From JBMDXB01 sp048594975 (GTDB lineage Bacteria > Acidobacteriota > Vicinamibacteria > Vicinamibacterales > 2-12-FULL-66-21), in contig JBMDXQ010000006.1 of NCBI GenBank assembly GCA_048594975.1, positions 163,154-227,153 on the forward strand: a DNA stretch of 64,000 bases, written 5' to 3'. Below are positions 17,817 to 27,874 of the stretch, piece by piece. The translations under genes were made by a program, and so were the position numbers. The stretch's first letter is position 1, and every line of letters begins with the position of its first letter. The notes under the pieces were generated by a model. The model did no database searches. It had not been told where the DNA came from and saw only the letters and a list, made by a program, of their open reading frames with translations.

Positions 17817-18003
17817 GGAAGGGGTAAGGAGTCAGGCCAGCTGACGAGTGCGATTCCTGACTCCGCCCAGGCGCGCGAAGACGCAGGAATTGTGACGCCG
17901 GTGCGACCACGGTTTTCTACGATCGGCCGTAGCCCACAGCAGCCCCTTACGCCTTACTCCTTTTCGATCTTGGCATCTCACTCCTTCTCGATCTTGGCAC
18001 CTC
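17806..18003. repeat. Intergenic heptad array pair plus 24-bp duplication
   Basis: This covers most of the 345-bp gap between acsA and the GspE gene. The left array is heptad-phased from inside the acsA stop (AGTTGGG, ATAGGGA, AGGGGTA, AGGAGTC) and contains GGAGTCAGG with its perfect inverse CCTGACTCC about 20 bp later. The right array (CCCCTTA, CGCCTTA, CTCCTTT; from 17943) is the inverse of the left one. It runs into two 24-bp direct repeats (17956-17979 and 17980-18003) differing at two positions. From 18004 to 18161 I see no gene, only the ribosome-binding site of the next gene. Confidence 0.7.
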
Positions 18004-18161
18004 GTCTGCACAGTATGCGTCGCGAGTGCGCGGTGATCGCCGCGGCGCCCCGCCAATCGCACAGCCGGCGTCGCCTGGTGTTGCCGTAGCGTCGCCTGCG
18101 GTTGTCGCCGGCGCTGGACCGTGAGGCCCGCGGGCTGGCGTTTTCGAACACGGGAGCAGCG

Positions 18162-20147
18162 GTGAGCGTGCGGAAGAAGATTGGCGAGTGCCTGGTGCAG
18201 GCCGGGTTGATCACGGACGGCGATCTGCGGGCGGCCCTCGCGGAGCACGCGCGAACGGGCGAGCGGGTCGGCGCCGCGCTCGTTCGCCTCAACCGGGTGA
18301 CCGACCAGCAGGTGGCGTGGGCGCTTGCCCGGCAGCTCGGGTTCCCCTACATCAGCCTCGCCGACCAGACGCCCGACCCGGCGGCGATCGTTCGCATACC
18401 GAAGGCGGTTGCGCTCGCGCGGGTGTGCGTCGCGGTACGACTGGAGAGGAACCTGTTGACCGTCGCGATGTGCGATCCCCTGCTGTTCAGCCTCGTGCGC
18501 GACCTCGAGTTCCAGACCGGCTGTCGCATCGACCAGGTCGTCGCCACGCGGGCGGAGATCCTCGACGCGATTGCCAGCGGCTACCCGGCCGAGAGGATCG
18601 GGCTGCCGACCAGTACCGGCCTCGCGGTACGGCCCCCCCCGGATGGTGGCTCCGCGACGCTCGCCGGCGGGGCAGGCGACCGGCTTGTCGAGTCGTCGCG
18701 TCGCACCGACGCCCCGCGTGAGGCCGGCACCGGCGATGAGCCGATCGTCGATCTCGCAGACTTGGTGATGAACGGCGCGATTGCCGCGGGCGCGAGCGAC
18801 GTGCACATCGAGCCCGCCGAAAAGGGCGTGCTCGTTCGGCATCGCCTCGACGGCCTCCTCAGCGAGGTCATGGATCTGCCGAAGTGGGTGCACGAGGGAC
18901 TGGTGGCGCGCGTGAAGGTCATGGCAGGCATGGACATCGCGGAAAAGCGCCTGCCGCAGGACGGGCGGCTGCGCGTGCGTACCGGCGATGGGCACGTCGA
19001 CTTCCGCGTGTCCACGCTCCGCACGCTATTCGGCGAGAAGATCGTCCTTCGCGTGCTGGACCATCGCAAGGGTGCGCCACCGCTCGATCGCCTGGGGCTC
19101 TCTGCGGCGGCGATGGAGGACCTGCGCTTCTTCCTCCGGCACCAGCACGGGCTGATCCTCGTCGTCGGTCCGACCGGCAGCGGCAAGACCACCACCCTCA
19201 GCGCTGCCATCAGCGCGATGGCGTCCGGGCGTACGAACATCATCACGATCGAGGATCCGATTGAATACGAGATTCCGGGCGCCAATCAGGCGCAGGTGAA
19301 CGAGAAGGCGAAGCTCACCTTTGCCGCGGCGCTGCGCGCCATCCTCCGCCAGGACCCCGACGTCATTCTCGTCGGCGAAATCCGCGATCACGAGACCGCC
19401 AGGATCGCGCTGCAAGCCGCGCAGACCGGTCATCTCGTCCTCTCGACGCTGCACACCGACGACGCCCCGTCGGCGGTGACCAGGCTCATGGACATGCGCG
19501 TCGAGCCGTACGTCATCGCGTCGGCGCTGGTCGGCGTCGTGGCACAGCGGCTGGTGCGGCGGCTCTGCCCGGCGTGCCGGCGGCGCTGTACGCCCGACGA
19601 CGAGATGCTCCGAATGCTGAACGTGGCCGCGTCGGACGCGCCGCAGTTCGCGTTCTATCGGGCCGTTGGATGCGAGGCCTGCAGCGGCACGGGGTACCGC
19701 GGCCGCATCGCGCTCTACGAGGTGATGCGTGTCACCGATCGGATGCGGCGGCTGATCGCCCAGCGATCCGGGGAGGATGCCGTGCGCGAGGCCGCGCTGG
19801 CCTCCGGCATGGTTCCGCTGGGCGAAGACGGGCTCGAGAAAGTAAAGGCCGGGGTGACCACGCTCGACGAACTGCTGCGTGTCGTCACCGAGGTCCGCGA
19901 GCTGCGGGTGCCGTGTCCCGCCTGCGGCGCAGCCGTCGCGGTCGACTTCAACGCCTGCCCGTACTGCGGGCGCCGGCTGGCAGCCGGCTGCGTGGCGTGC
20001 CGCAGGCCGCTGCAACCGGGGTGGGCGTGCTGTCCGTTCTGTGGCATCGCGGCCGGTAGTGTGGCTTCCGCTGCGCCGCGGGAACGCCCGCAGGCGTTCG
20101 CCGGTGCCGCAACGAACGTCGCGGATTTCAGGGCGCACCAGCGGTGA
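18162..20147 (+). CDS. GspE/PilB-type secretion or pilus ATPase with C-terminal zinc ribbons
   Basis: 661 aa from GTG 18162, chosen because GGGAG lies 5 nt upstream. An MshEN-like N-terminal domain (1-150, KKIGECLVQAGLITDGDL) precedes the hexameric ATPase domain. Walker A is GPTGSGKTT (336-344); the Asp box (ITIEDPIEYE), Walker B (DPDVILVGEIRD) and His box (LSTLHTDDA) follow, then the usual four-Cys metal site (CPACRRRC.. CEACSGTG). These drive type IV pilus extension or type II secretion. Unusually, residues about 585-630 add a double zinc ribbon (CPACG.. CPYCG.. CVACRRP.. CPFCG). The stop overlaps the J-domain gene start by 4 bp. Confidence 0.9.
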   Translation: MSVRKKIGECLVQAGLITDGDLRAALAEHARTGERVGAALVRLNRVTDQQVAWALARQLGFPYISLADQTPDPAAIVRIPKAVALARVCVAVRLERNLLTVAMCDPLLFSLVRDLEFQTGCRIDQVVATRAEILDAIASGYPAERIGLPTSTGLAVRPPPDGGSATLAGGAGDRLVESSRRTDAPREAGTGDEPIVDLADLVMNGAIAAGASDVHIEPAEKGVLVRHRLDGLLSEVMDLPKWVHEGLVARVKVMAGMDIAEKRLPQDGRLRVRTGDGHVDFRVSTLRTLFGEKIVLRVLDHRKGAPPLDRLGLSAAAMEDLRFFLRHQHGLILVVGPTGSGKTTTLSAAISAMASGRTNIITIEDPIEYEIPGANQAQVNEKAKLTFAAALRAILRQDPDVILVGEIRDHETARIALQAAQTGHLVLSTLHTDDAPSAVTRLMDMRVEPYVIASALVGVVAQRLVRRLCPACRRRCTPDDEMLRMLNVAASDAPQFAFYRAVGCEACSGTGYRGRIALYEVMRVTDRMRRLIAQRSGEDAVREAALASGMVPLGEDGLEKVKAGVTTLDELLRVVTEVRELRVPCPACGAAVAVDFNACPYCGRRLAAGCVACRRPLQPGWACCPFCGIAAGSVASAAPRERPQAFAGAATNVADFRAHQR

Positions 20148-20953
20148 AGACGCACTACGAACTGCTCGGCGTCGAGGCTGCCGCGCCGCCGGAAGAGATC
20201 AAGCGGGCGTTCAGGCACGAGATTGCCCGCTACCACCCGGACAAGGTCCAGCATCTTGGCCCGGAGTTTCTTGACATCGCGACGGCGCGCGCCGCCGAGC
20301 TGACACAGGCGTACCGCGTCCTGATCGATCCCGAAGCGCGCCGAGAGTACGACGGGATGCTCGGACACCGCAGCGCCGGCGCTGGTGAGCCCCTCTTCCA
20401 GCCCGACGCGTCGGGATTCGCTCGAGCGCCCGCGAGAGGGCCATCGGTTCGAGGGCCGGGTGAAGCGCCGCCGGCCGGGAGGCCATTCGACCAGGCGAGG
20501 GCGGCGACGGGGGAAGTCGTAAGGCGGGCGGTCGTCGCCAGGCTGCGCGACGCAGTGACCGGCCTCGCCGCGTCCGCGGAGCCTGTGGGTCTGACTGGCT
20601 TTGACGCGGCGTACCGGTTGAGCCCGGGCGGGCCGCTATTCGGACGGAGAGCGGGCGGGCTGTCGCTGCTGGCTCGGCTGGTCGCGCGGGTGGACGCCGC
20701 TGCGGTTGAGGACGCATGGCTGGCAGTCGGGAAATCTGGTACGTTTGAGCCAGCGATCTGCCTCATGCTGCTCGGCACGGGCATGGCGCCCGCCAGCGAG
20801 CTGAGCGCCGCGATCGGACGGGCCGTTCGCAGAACGCGGAGGGTTCGACCGATGGTGGTACCGGTTGACGTCCGGACCTGGGACGCGCTGTTCCCGCCGG
20901 ACGTACCGGCGATCGTCCGCCGGGTGGTCGAGCGGCTGCGATCGGGCGGTTGA
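20144..20953 (+). CDS. J-domain protein with unknown C-terminal domain
   Basis: 269 aa. The N-terminal J domain (1-70) has the HPD tripeptide (31-33) needed to stimulate the DnaK ATPase, but there is no Gly/Phe linker, zinc finger or DnaJ substrate-binding domain. It is therefore a specialised type III J protein, not the housekeeping DnaJ. Residues about 120-269 form a separate helical domain that I do not recognise. It starts at GTG 20144 inside the GspE stop (GTGA), so the two proteins are translationally coupled and probably work together in pilus or secretion-machine assembly. Confidence 0.8.
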   Translation: MKTHYELLGVEAAAPPEEIKRAFRHEIARYHPDKVQHLGPEFLDIATARAAELTQAYRVLIDPEARREYDGMLGHRSAGAGEPLFQPDASGFARAPARGPSVRGPGEAPPAGRPFDQARAATGEVVRRAVVARLRDAVTGLAASAEPVGLTGFDAAYRLSPGGPLFGRRAGGLSLLARLVARVDAAAVEDAWLAVGKSGTFEPAICLMLLGTGMAPASELSAAIGRAVRRTRRVRPMVVPVDVRTWDALFPPDVPAIVRRVVERLRSGG

Positions 20954-20959
20954 GCCGAT

Positions 20960-20981
20960 GGACCGCCGGTCCTGGCGGTCC
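20960..20981. other. Intergenic hairpin
   Basis: A perfect 8-bp inverted repeat (GGACCGCC / GGCGGTCC) with a 6-nt loop lies 6 bp after the J-domain gene stop. No T-run follows, so it is either a weak or Rho-assisted terminator or an mRNA 3' stabiliser. Confidence 0.45.
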
Positions 20982-21021
20982 GCCGCACACAGAACACGGT
21001 CAATCCTCGTAGGGTGCTGGT

Positions 21022-21738
21022 ATGCCTATGATTGAAACGCGGGATCTCTGGAAGACCTACGTGATGGGTGAGGAGGAAATCCACGCGCTCCGCGGGGTCT
21101 CCATCACGATCGAACGCGGCGAGTACGTCGCCATCATGGGCCCGTCCGGCTCGGGCAAATCGACGCTCATGAACCTGATCGGGTGCCTCGACACGCCGTC
21201 GAAGGGCAGCTACCTGCTCAACGACAAGGAAGTGGCGTCGATGAACGACGACGACCTCGCCCGCATCCGCAACGAGGAGATCGGGTTCGTGTTCCAGACC
21301 TTCAACCTGCTGCCGCGCGCCACGGCGCTGCACAACGTGGAACTGCCGCTCGTCTACGCTGGCGTTGCGTCGAAGGAGCGGCAGGCGCGGGCGCGCGACG
21401 CGCTCGCGAAGGTGGAGCTCAGCGACCGCGCGCTGCACCGCCCGAACGAGTTGTCCGGCGGCCAGCGCCAGCGCGTCGCGATTGCGCGGGCCCTGGTGAA
21501 CAACCCGTCCATCCTGCTGGCTGACGAGCCGACGGGGAACCTGGATTCGAAGACCGGCAACGAGATCATGGGCGTCTTCGCCCGTCTTCACACCGCCGGC
21601 AACACCATCGTCCTGGTCACGCACGAAGCGGACATCGCCGCCTATGCAGAACGGGCGATCCATCTCCGCGATGGGCAGGTGGAGCAGGACCTGGGCCGCG
21701 TAGCGGCGTCGCGTCCGGCGACCGCCACCGCCACGTAG
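21022..21738 (+). CDS. ABC transporter ATP-binding protein, MacB/LolD type
   Basis: 238 aa nucleotide-binding subunit of the MacB/LolD/FtsE group. Walker [10 protein letters not shown] (40-48), Q-loop [10 protein letters not shown], signature LSGGQRQR, Walker B ILLADEP and H-loop VTHE are intact. These ATPases pair with FtsX-fold permeases in mechanotransmission (macrolide, lipoprotein or peptide export), not classical import. No permease follows on this strand; the nearest is the FtsX-type permease gene, tail to tail 12 bp away, which is a plausible partner. Confidence 0.92.
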   Translation: MPMIETRDLWKTYVMGEEEIHALRGVSITIERGEYVAIMGPSGSGKSTLMNLIGCLDTPSKGSYLLNDKEVASMNDDDLARIRNEEIGFVFQTFNLLPRATALHNVELPLVYAGVASKERQARARDALAKVELSDRALHRPNELSGGQRQRVAIARALVNNPSILLADEPTGNLDSKTGNEIMGVFARLHTAGNTIVLVTHEADIAAYAERAIHLRDGQVEQDLGRVAASRPATATAT

Positions 21739-21750
21739 ACGCCGATCGGC

Positions 21751-24087
21751 TCAGGCCCTGCGCAGGACGACCGAGGGATCGAGTTTCACGATCCGGAGCG
21801 TCGCGAGCAGGCAGGCACCGGCGGCGACCGCGCCACACAAGCCAACCAGCGCCAGTCCCCACCCGGGACGGCTCGCGTTCACCGCCACGATGAACGCCGC
21901 ATCGTCGAAGCCGGACGACCGCGTCATCGCGATCGTGCCGATCGTCCCCGTCGCGAGAGCGGCCAGGATCAGCTTCAGCTCGCGTGACAACACCGCTCGC
22001 AGGACGCGTCCTGGCGTCGCGCCGAGCGCGAGGCGCACGCCGAATTCCGCGCTGCGCTGCGTGACCGACTGACTGACCACCGCGAAGATGCCGGAGCCTG
22101 CCAGGAGCAGCGCGATGAGCGCGAATGCGCCGAAGAGGCGCAGCATCGTGATCGCTTCGTTGGTCACGAACCGTGGCAGATCGCCGAGCACGCGGACGTC
22201 CACCGGCGCCACGGCGTCGCGCGGCCGCACGGCTTCGGCGACGTGTCGCGCGATCTCCCTGGCTCGCGCGGAGCGCGCCAGCAGCATGACCTGGGATTCA
22301 GCGGCGATGTCGAGCGGCCGGTAGACTGCGGCCGGCTGCGGTGATCGAACCGCCGTGCGGATCGCGTCGGCCGCCACGCCGATCGTGACCACCCGCGTCG
22401 AGCGGCCGCGGATGGTCACGTCCATCTCTTTGCCGATCGGATTCTCGCCCGGCCACAAGGTGGATGCGGCACTCTCCGCGACGATCGCGACCGCCGTGCC
22501 CGCCGTCTCGTCGGACCGGAATGATCGCCCTTGCACGATGGGCAACCCGGCGGTCTCGAAGAACCGCTCGCGCGTCGCGACGATCGACACGGCAGCGGTC
22601 CGGCCGCCGGGCACGGACGCGGTCGCCCGCACACCTCCATCGATCGGAAGAGCGGACGAAATCGCCACGCCCGTCACTCCACCGACCGCGCGAACGCGCG
22701 CGGACGCCGCGACAGCGACGCGCGCCGGAAGGCGAACGGCCACCAGCTCCTCCACCGCCAATCCAATCTGCGTGTCCTGCAGGACGCTGACGATCGCGAA
22801 CGACATCGCCGTCAGCACGACCAGCACGGAGGCCAGGGCGAGCTCGACGAAGACGACGAGGTCCCGGACGCCATAACCGGCGACCCGTACCCGCGGTGCC
22901 GGCGCGCTGCCCTTCAGCGATGAGGCGACGTCGCGCCGCGACAATCGCAGGGCCGGCACTAGGCCGAACAAGGCGCAGGCCGTCGCCGACGATGTCAGGG
23001 CGATCGGCAGGAGTCCGAAGTCGCCCGAGAGCCTGGCGGTGAGTTCGGGCTTCATCTGGATCATCGTCCGCACGACGAAGTCGAGGCCCGCAAACGCCAG
23101 CGCCGTACCGAGGGTTCCGGCCGCGACCGTAAGCAGGCTGTTCTCGAAGAACAACTGTCTGAAGATCGCGCCGCGGCTCGCGCCGAGCGCCATGCGCAGG
23201 GACAGCTCGGTGTCGCGGCGGATGCCGCGCGCCAGCAGCATGCACGCCACGTTCACGCAGCCGATGATCAGCACGACCGCGGCCGGGAGGAAAATCAGGA
23301 CGGTGGCGCCGCCGGTCCGCGCCCGCACGTCCCGCTCGACCGGAATGCCCTCCCATCGCCACGCGCCCTCCTGCTGGAGCGGCGGGTCGAGCGTCGACAG
23401 CTCACCGGCCGCCGACGCCCAGGACACGCCGGGCGCGAGGCGCGACATGACGAACACCCGCGCGCGGCCGTCCGTCTCGCGGCCGGAGAGAGGCAGCCAG
23501 AGGTCGGCGCTGATGCCGATCAGCGAGAACGAGAACGACGCCGGCAGCACGCCGATGACCGTATGCTCCCGGCCGTCGAGGCGGACCGACGGGCCGTCGG
23601 CGATCCGCCGGCCCGCGAAATGCCGTCGCCACGTGAGCTCGCCGACGACGGCAACGGGCGCATCGTCGCCTCGATCCGCCGGCGTGAAGAGCCGTCCGTC
23701 GATCGGGCGGGCACGCAGGACGTCGAAAAAACCCGGAGTGACCCGCATCGCGGAGACGGTATGGGCGTCGACGCCCGCGCCGAGCGTCATTTCGATGCCG
23801 CGATACGCGGCGATACCCTCGAACGAGCGCGCGGGGGCGAGCGTGACATTGAAGTCATCGAGCGTCACTGGCGAGCGCCGGACGCCGAGCGCCGGGCTCG
23901 CGCCGTAGATGCGGATGACGCGCTGGATGCCCTCGATCTCGACGGAGGATTCCGACAGCGCGATCCGGAGCAACGCGTAGAGCGCGCTCGTCGTGCCGAT
24001 GCCGATCGCGAGGGTGAGGACGGCCAGCGCGGCCCCCCAGCGCCACGCGCGAAGCGCCCTGACGGCGAGCGAGAGGTCACGGAGCAT
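21751..24087 (-). CDS. FtsX/MacB-type ABC permease of the acidobacterial orphan family
   Basis: 778 aa. Layout: a membrane helix (about 18-38), a MacB periplasmic domain (45-240), three helices (270-400), a linker (RDVASSLKGS), another helix, a second periplasmic domain (450-600) and three C-terminal helices. This duplicated 4+4-helix layout without a fused ATPase matches the orphan permeases that are numerous in acidobacteria. The ATG at 24087 is preferred: the 20 codons upstream run through a heptad repeat. The exported substrate is unknown. Confidence 0.88.
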   Translation of the reverse strand: MLRDLSLAVRALRAWRWGAALAVLTLAIGIGTTSALYALLRIALSESSVEIEGIQRVIRIYGASPALGVRRSPVTLDDFNVTLAPARSFEGIAAYRGIEMTLGAGVDAHTVSAMRVTPGFFDVLRARPIDGRLFTPADRGDDAPVAVVGELTWRRHFAGRRIADGPSVRLDGREHTVIGVLPASFSFSLIGISADLWLPLSGRETDGRARVFVMSRLAPGVSWASAAGELSTLDPPLQQEGAWRWEGIPVERDVRARTGGATVLIFLPAAVVLIIGCVNVACMLLARGIRRDTELSLRMALGASRGAIFRQLFFENSLLTVAAGTLGTALAFAGLDFVVRTMIQMKPELTARLSGDFGLLPIALTSSATACALFGLVPALRLSRRDVASSLKGSAPAPRVRVAGYGVRDLVVFVELALASVLVVLTAMSFAIVSVLQDTQIGLAVEELVAVRLPARVAVAASARVRAVGGVTGVAISSALPIDGGVRATASVPGGRTAAVSIVATRERFFETAGLPIVQGRSFRSDETAGTAVAIVAESAASTLWPGENPIGKEMDVTIRGRSTRVVTIGVAADAIRTAVRSPQPAAVYRPLDIAAESQVMLLARSARAREIARHVAEAVRPRDAVAPVDVRVLGDLPRFVTNEAITMLRLFGAFALIALLLAGSGIFAVVSQSVTQRSAEFGVRLALGATPGRVLRAVLSRELKLILAALATGTIGTIAMTRSSGFDDAAFIVAVNASRPGWGLALVGLCGAVAAGACLLATLRIVKLDPSVVLRRA

Positions 24088-24096
24088 GGGAAGATG

Positions 24097-24227
24097 CTCA
24101 GCGCTGAGGAGCTGGAAATCAGAAGGGGAACACCATGAGCGTAGCACCCCAGGGCAGAGGTGGCAATCCAGACCTGGCCTCGAGGCTGTTGATTCTCGAC
24201 CTTCTCAGTTCTGAGTGCTGAGTTTCA
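24097..24227. repeat. Heptad repeat arrays flanking the oppF-permease gap
   Basis: One array (AGTTCTG, AGTGCTG, AGTTTCA; 24207-24227) ends inside the oppF stop codon. The other (24097-24130) contains the perfect 12-bp palindrome CTCAGCGCTGAG and heptad-phased sequence up to the permease start. The 12-mer TGCTCAGCGCTG at 24095 recurs at 62023 in another array. Confidence 0.65.
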
Positions 24228-25103
24228 GATCGCCGCCCAGTGTCCAGCGGCGATTTCCCTAAGGGAGGCGTCGCGGTCGAACGAGGCGGGATCGAGCGCG
24301 ATCCGTTGACGCGACGCCGCCGGGTCGGGGATCGGGATCGCGGAGAGCAGCGCGCGTGTATAGGGGTGGGCGGCCGCGTCGAAGATCGACTCGGTCGGCC
24401 CCGTCTCGACGATCCGGCCGAGATACATCACCGCCACCCGTCCGCAGATGTGACGCACCAGCCTGAGATCGTGTGCGATGAAGAGGTAGGTGAGCTTGAG
24501 CCGCTGCTGCAGATCCATCAGCAGATTGATCACCTGCGCCTGGACGGAGACGTCGAGAGCCGAGACCGGCTCGTCGGCGACGATGAACGACGGGTTCAAT
24601 GCCAGCGCGCGCGCCAGGCCGATCCGCTGCCGCTGCCCGCCGCTGAACTCGTGCGGGTAGCGCGTCAGTTGCGTCGGGTCGAGGCCGACCAGCTCGAACA
24701 GCTCCGCCACGCGGACGCGGCGCTGGGCGCGCGAGCCGATCCGATGGATCACGAGCGGCTCCTCGACGATGCTGCCGACGCGCATCCGCGGGTTCAGCGA
24801 CGAGTACGGGTCCTGGAAGACGATCTGCATGTCGCGCCGTGCCCGCCGCAGCCGCGCGCGTTCGAAGGCGAGCACGTCCTCCCCCCTGAAGCGAACGTCG
24901 CCCGCCGTCGGCTCGATCAGCCGCAGGATGCACCGGCCGGTCGTCGTCTTGCCGCTTCCCGATTCGCCGACCAAACCGAACGTTTCCCCCTCGTCCACCG
25001 CGAAGCTCACGCGATCGACCGCGCGCACGACCGATCGGGCGCCGAACAGCCCCCGCGTCCGGCTGAACTCCTTGACGAGGTTGCGGACTTCGACGAGCGG
25101 CAT
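24225..25103 (-). CDS. oppF: Oligopeptide ABC transporter ATPase, OppF/DppF type
   Basis: 292 aa ATP-binding subunit of a peptide/nickel-type importer. It has Walker [12 protein letters not shown]-loop [13 protein letters not shown] (typical of OppF), signature FSGGQRQR, Walker B FIVADEP and H-loop IAHD. The ATG at 25103 overlaps the oppD stop by 1 bp (TGATG), so it is translated with oppD. The C-terminal segment is short and lacks the Cys-rich cluster seen in OppD. No permease or binding protein is encoded in the window. Confidence 0.9.
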   Translation of the reverse strand: MPLVEVRNLVKEFSRTRGLFGARSVVRAVDRVSFAVDEGETFGLVGESGSGKTTTGRCILRLIEPTAGDVRFRGEDVLAFERARLRRARRDMQIVFQDPYSSLNPRMRVGSIVEEPLVIHRIGSRAQRRVRVAELFELVGLDPTQLTRYPHEFSGGQRQRIGLARALALNPSFIVADEPVSALDVSVQAQVINLLMDLQQRLKLTYLFIAHDLRLVRHICGRVAVMYLGRIVETGPTESIFDAAAHPYTRALLSAIPIPDPAASRQRIALDPASFDRDASLREIAAGHWAAI

Positions 25104-26206
25104 CAGGCGGGCGCGGCGTCCCGAATCTCCGGTTCGACCGCCGTGCCGTGCAGATAGCACTTCACCGTGTGCACGGCCGCGTCGCCCGGGAACACGGTGA
25201 ATCCAGGGTGGGCCTTCGGACAGGGCTCGAAGCGATCCGGACAGCGCGGTTCGTAGCAGCAGCCGGGCGGCAGCGCGCCGAGCGGCGGCACCACGCCGGG
25301 AATCGCCGTCAGCCTCCGGCCCGGCGGGCCGCCGGGCAGCGAGGCCAGGAGAGCGCGGGTGTAGGGGTGCTTCGGATTTTCGAACAGCGTTTGGATATGC
25401 GCCTCCTCGACGATCCGCCCTGCGTACATCACGGCAACGCGATCCGCCATTTCCGCCATCACGCCCAGGTCGTGCGTGATCAGCAGCAGGGCGAGGCCCA
25501 GTCTCCGCTGCAGGTCGCGTAGCAGGTCGAGGATCTGCGCCTGGATGGTCACGTCGAGGGCGGTCGTCGGCTCGTCGGCGATGACTACCTGCGGCTCGCA
25601 GGCCAGCGCGATCGCGATGAGCGCGCGTTGACGCAGCCCGCCGGAGAGCTGGTGCGGGTAGTCGCGCACCCGCAGGTGCGGGTCGGGGACGCGGACCGCC
25701 TCGAGCAGCTCGATCGCGCGCCGCCGCGCCGCCCTGGCGGTGGCGCGGCCGTGCACCACGAGTGTCTCCTCGATCTGGCTGCCGATCGGGAACACCGGGT
25801 TCAGTGCGGCCATCGCCTCCTGGAAGATGAGCGCGATTCCGGCGCCGCGCACCTTCTGCAGCTGGCGCTCGGGCAGCGTCAGCAGATCGTGGGCGCCGAA
25901 CAGCACGCGGCCGCGCGCAATGCGCCCGGGCGGCGGCACCAGGCGGATGATGGAACGGGCGGTCACGGACTTGCCGCTGCCCGACTCGCCCACGAGCCCG
26001 AGCGTCTCGCCGGCGCGCAGCTGGAAGCTCACGTCGATGACGGCGGGCACGAATCGCCCGTCGATGTCGAAACCCGTCGTGAGGCCCTCGACCGAGAGCA
26101 CCCGCGAGGCAGAATCCGGCCGTGGCGATCCCGCTGGCGTGCGCGGCTGACGGCGGGTGCCGGGATCGGGGACCGCCCAGCCCGGATCCCGGCCGGCGTC
26201 AGACAT
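25103..26206 (-). CDS. oppD: Oligopeptide ABC transporter ATPase, OppD/DppD type
   Basis: 367 aa. Walker [12 protein letters not shown]-loop [14 protein letters not shown], signature LSGGLRQR, Walker B VVIADEP, H-loop ITHD, and the C-terminal oligopeptide-transporter region with the four-Cys cluster ([14 protein letters not shown]) that in DppD-type ATPases can bind an Fe-S cluster. The ATG at 26206 lies within the last codons of the mutase (8-bp overlap), with a Gly/Pro/Arg-rich N-terminal extension (1-40). It probably forms a heterodimer with OppF. Confidence 0.92.
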   Translation of the reverse strand: MSDAGRDPGWAVPDPGTRRQPRTPAGSPRPDSASRVLSVEGLTTGFDIDGRFVPAVIDVSFQLRAGETLGLVGESGSGKSVTARSIIRLVPPPGRIARGRVLFGAHDLLTLPERQLQKVRGAGIALIFQEAMAALNPVFPIGSQIEETLVVHGRATARAARRRAIELLEAVRVPDPHLRVRDYPHQLSGGLRQRALIAIALACEPQVVIADEPTTALDVTIQAQILDLLRDLQRRLGLALLLITHDLGVMAEMADRVAVMYAGRIVEEAHIQTLFENPKHPYTRALLASLPGGPPGRRLTAIPGVVPPLGALPPGCCYEPRCPDRFEPCPKAHPGFTVFPGDAAVHTVKCYLHGTAVEPEIRDAAPA

Positions 26207-27821
26207 CGGTTTCCTTGTGCTCGCCGAACACCGTCCGCATCGTGTCGGAGATCTCGCCCAGGGTCGAACGCGCCTCGACGGCGTCGATGATGCGCGGCAC
26301 CAGGTTCTCCTGTCCGCCCGCCGCCGTCGCGACACCCTGCAGTGCCGCGCGGCAGGTGGCCGCGTCACGCAACGCGCGAACACGGCGGACGCGCTCGACC
26401 TGGGTGCGCTCCACCTCGGGATCGTGACGCAGGACCTCGATCGGCGCCGCCTCCGCAACGAAGCGGTTGACCCCGACGACGACGGTGTCTCCCGCGTCGA
26501 TGCGCTGCTGGGCGCGGTACGCGGATTCCTGGATCTCGCGCTGGATGAGGTTCTGCTCGACGGCGGCGAGCGTGCCGCCTGCTGCCTCGATCCGTTCGAG
26601 CAGCGCGCGCGCGCCCGTTTCCAGGCGGTTGGTGAGGTCCTCGATTGCCCAGGCGCCGCCCAGCGGATCGACCGTGTTGACGACGCCGGTCTCCATCGCG
26701 ATCACCTGCTGAGTCCGGAGCGCCAGCCGCGCGGCCTCTTCGGTGGGCAGCCCGAGCGCCTCGTCGCGGCCGTTGCAGTGCAGCGACTGTGTGCCACCGA
26801 GCACCGCCGACAGCGCCTGCAGGGCGACCCGCACGACATTGTTGTCCGGCTGCTGCGCGGTGAGCGTGCTGCCGGCCGTCTGGGTGTGGAAGCGGAGCTG
26901 CTGCGCCCGCGCGTTGGTGGCGCCGAAGCGCTCGCGCATGAGCCACGCCCACAGCCGGCGTGCCGCGCGGAACTTGGCGATCTCTTCGAGAAAGTCACTG
27001 TGGGCGTTGAAGAAGAAGGAGAGTCGCTGGCCGAACCTGCTGACGTCGAGGCCGGCGTCCACCGCCGCCGCCACGTACGCGATGGCGTTCGCGAAGGTGA
27101 ACGCGATCTCCTGCACCGCCGTCGCGCCCGCCTCGCGGATGTGGTAGCCGCTGATCGAGATCGTGTTCCAGTTCGGCATCTCGCGCTCGCAGAACGCGAA
27201 GATGTCGGTGACGATGCGCAGCGACGCGCGCGGCGGGTAGATGTAGGTTCCGCGCGCCACGTATTCCTTGAGGATGTCGTTCTGGATCGTGCCCGCGAGC
27301 GCGGCCCGGTCGACGCCCTGCCGTCGCGCCACGGCCACGTAGAGCGCGAGCAGGATGATGGCCGTCGCGTTGATCGTCATCGACGTCGAGACGCGGTCGA
27401 GCGGGATGCCGTCGAACAGCTCCGCCATGTCGTCGATCGAGTCGATGGCCACCCCCACGCGGCCCACCTCGCCGGCGGCGAGCGCGTGATCCGAGTCGTA
27501 GCCCATCTGTGTCGGCAGATCGAAGGCGACGCTCAGGCCGCTCACGCCCTGGCCGAGGAGATATCGATACCGCCTGTTCGACTCCGGGGCCGTCCCGAAT
27601 CCCGCGTACTGCCGCATCGTCCAGAGGCGGCCGCGGTACATCGTCGGTTGAATGCCGCGCGTGAAAGGATACGAGCCCGGGTAGCCGAGATCGTCGTCGG
27701 CGTTCCAGCCGGTGAGCGTCGACGGAGACGCGAAATGGCCGGTGGGCATCGCGGGGCCATTGTACCAACGGCGTCGAGCGCGCCTGAATTCGCGGAAGTG
27801 GCTGGCCTGAACCATTGACAC
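26199..27821 (-). CDS. Methylmalonyl-CoA mutase, large (catalytic) subunit
   Basis: 540 aa, the TIM-barrel catalytic part only. Adenosylcobalamin-dependent, it interconverts methylmalonyl-CoA and succinyl-CoA (propionate metabolism). RQYAGFGTA and ARGTYIYPP carry the Tyr and Arg that distinguish methylmalonyl-CoA from isobutyryl-CoA mutases. The cobalamin-binding domain is absent, as in two-gene mutases, so a small subunit must be encoded elsewhere. The start is uncertain: GTG 27821 or ATG 27749, which begins nearer the conserved DLGYPG segment. It overlaps oppD by 8 bp, an unusual partner. Confidence 0.92.
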   Translation of the reverse strand: MSMVQASHFREFRRARRRWYNGPAMPTGHFASPSTLTGWNADDDLGYPGSYPFTRGIQPTMYRGRLWTMRQYAGFGTAPESNRRYRYLLGQGVSGLSVAFDLPTQMGYDSDHALAAGEVGRVGVAIDSIDDMAELFDGIPLDRVSTSMTINATAIILLALYVAVARRQGVDRAALAGTIQNDILKEYVARGTYIYPPRASLRIVTDIFAFCEREMPNWNTISISGYHIREAGATAVQEIAFTFANAIAYVAAAVDAGLDVSRFGQRLSFFFNAHSDFLEEIAKFRAARRLWAWLMRERFGATNARAQQLRFHTQTAGSTLTAQQPDNNVVRVALQALSAVLGGTQSLHCNGRDEALGLPTEEAARLALRTQQVIAMETGVVNTVDPLGGAWAIEDLTNRLETGARALLERIEAAGGTLAAVEQNLIQREIQESAYRAQQRIDAGDTVVVGVNRFVAEAAPIEVLRHDPEVERTQVERVRRVRALRDAATCRAALQGVATAAGGQENLVPRIIDAVEARSTLGEISDTMRTVFGEHKETDV

Positions 27822-27844
27822 ATCGTGGCGCCCGAGCTTACAAT
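27815..27844 (+). promoter_or_regulatory. Sigma-70-type promoter
   Basis: A perfect -35 TTGACA (27815-27820), an 18-bp spacer and -10 TACAAT (27839-27844) drive the small gene at 27975. The predicted leader is about 125 nt. The -35 overlaps the possible GTG start of the divergent mutase gene. Confidence 0.75.
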
Positions 27845-27874
27845 GCAGTCAGTTCCCGCGCTAAACCCTTCTGT

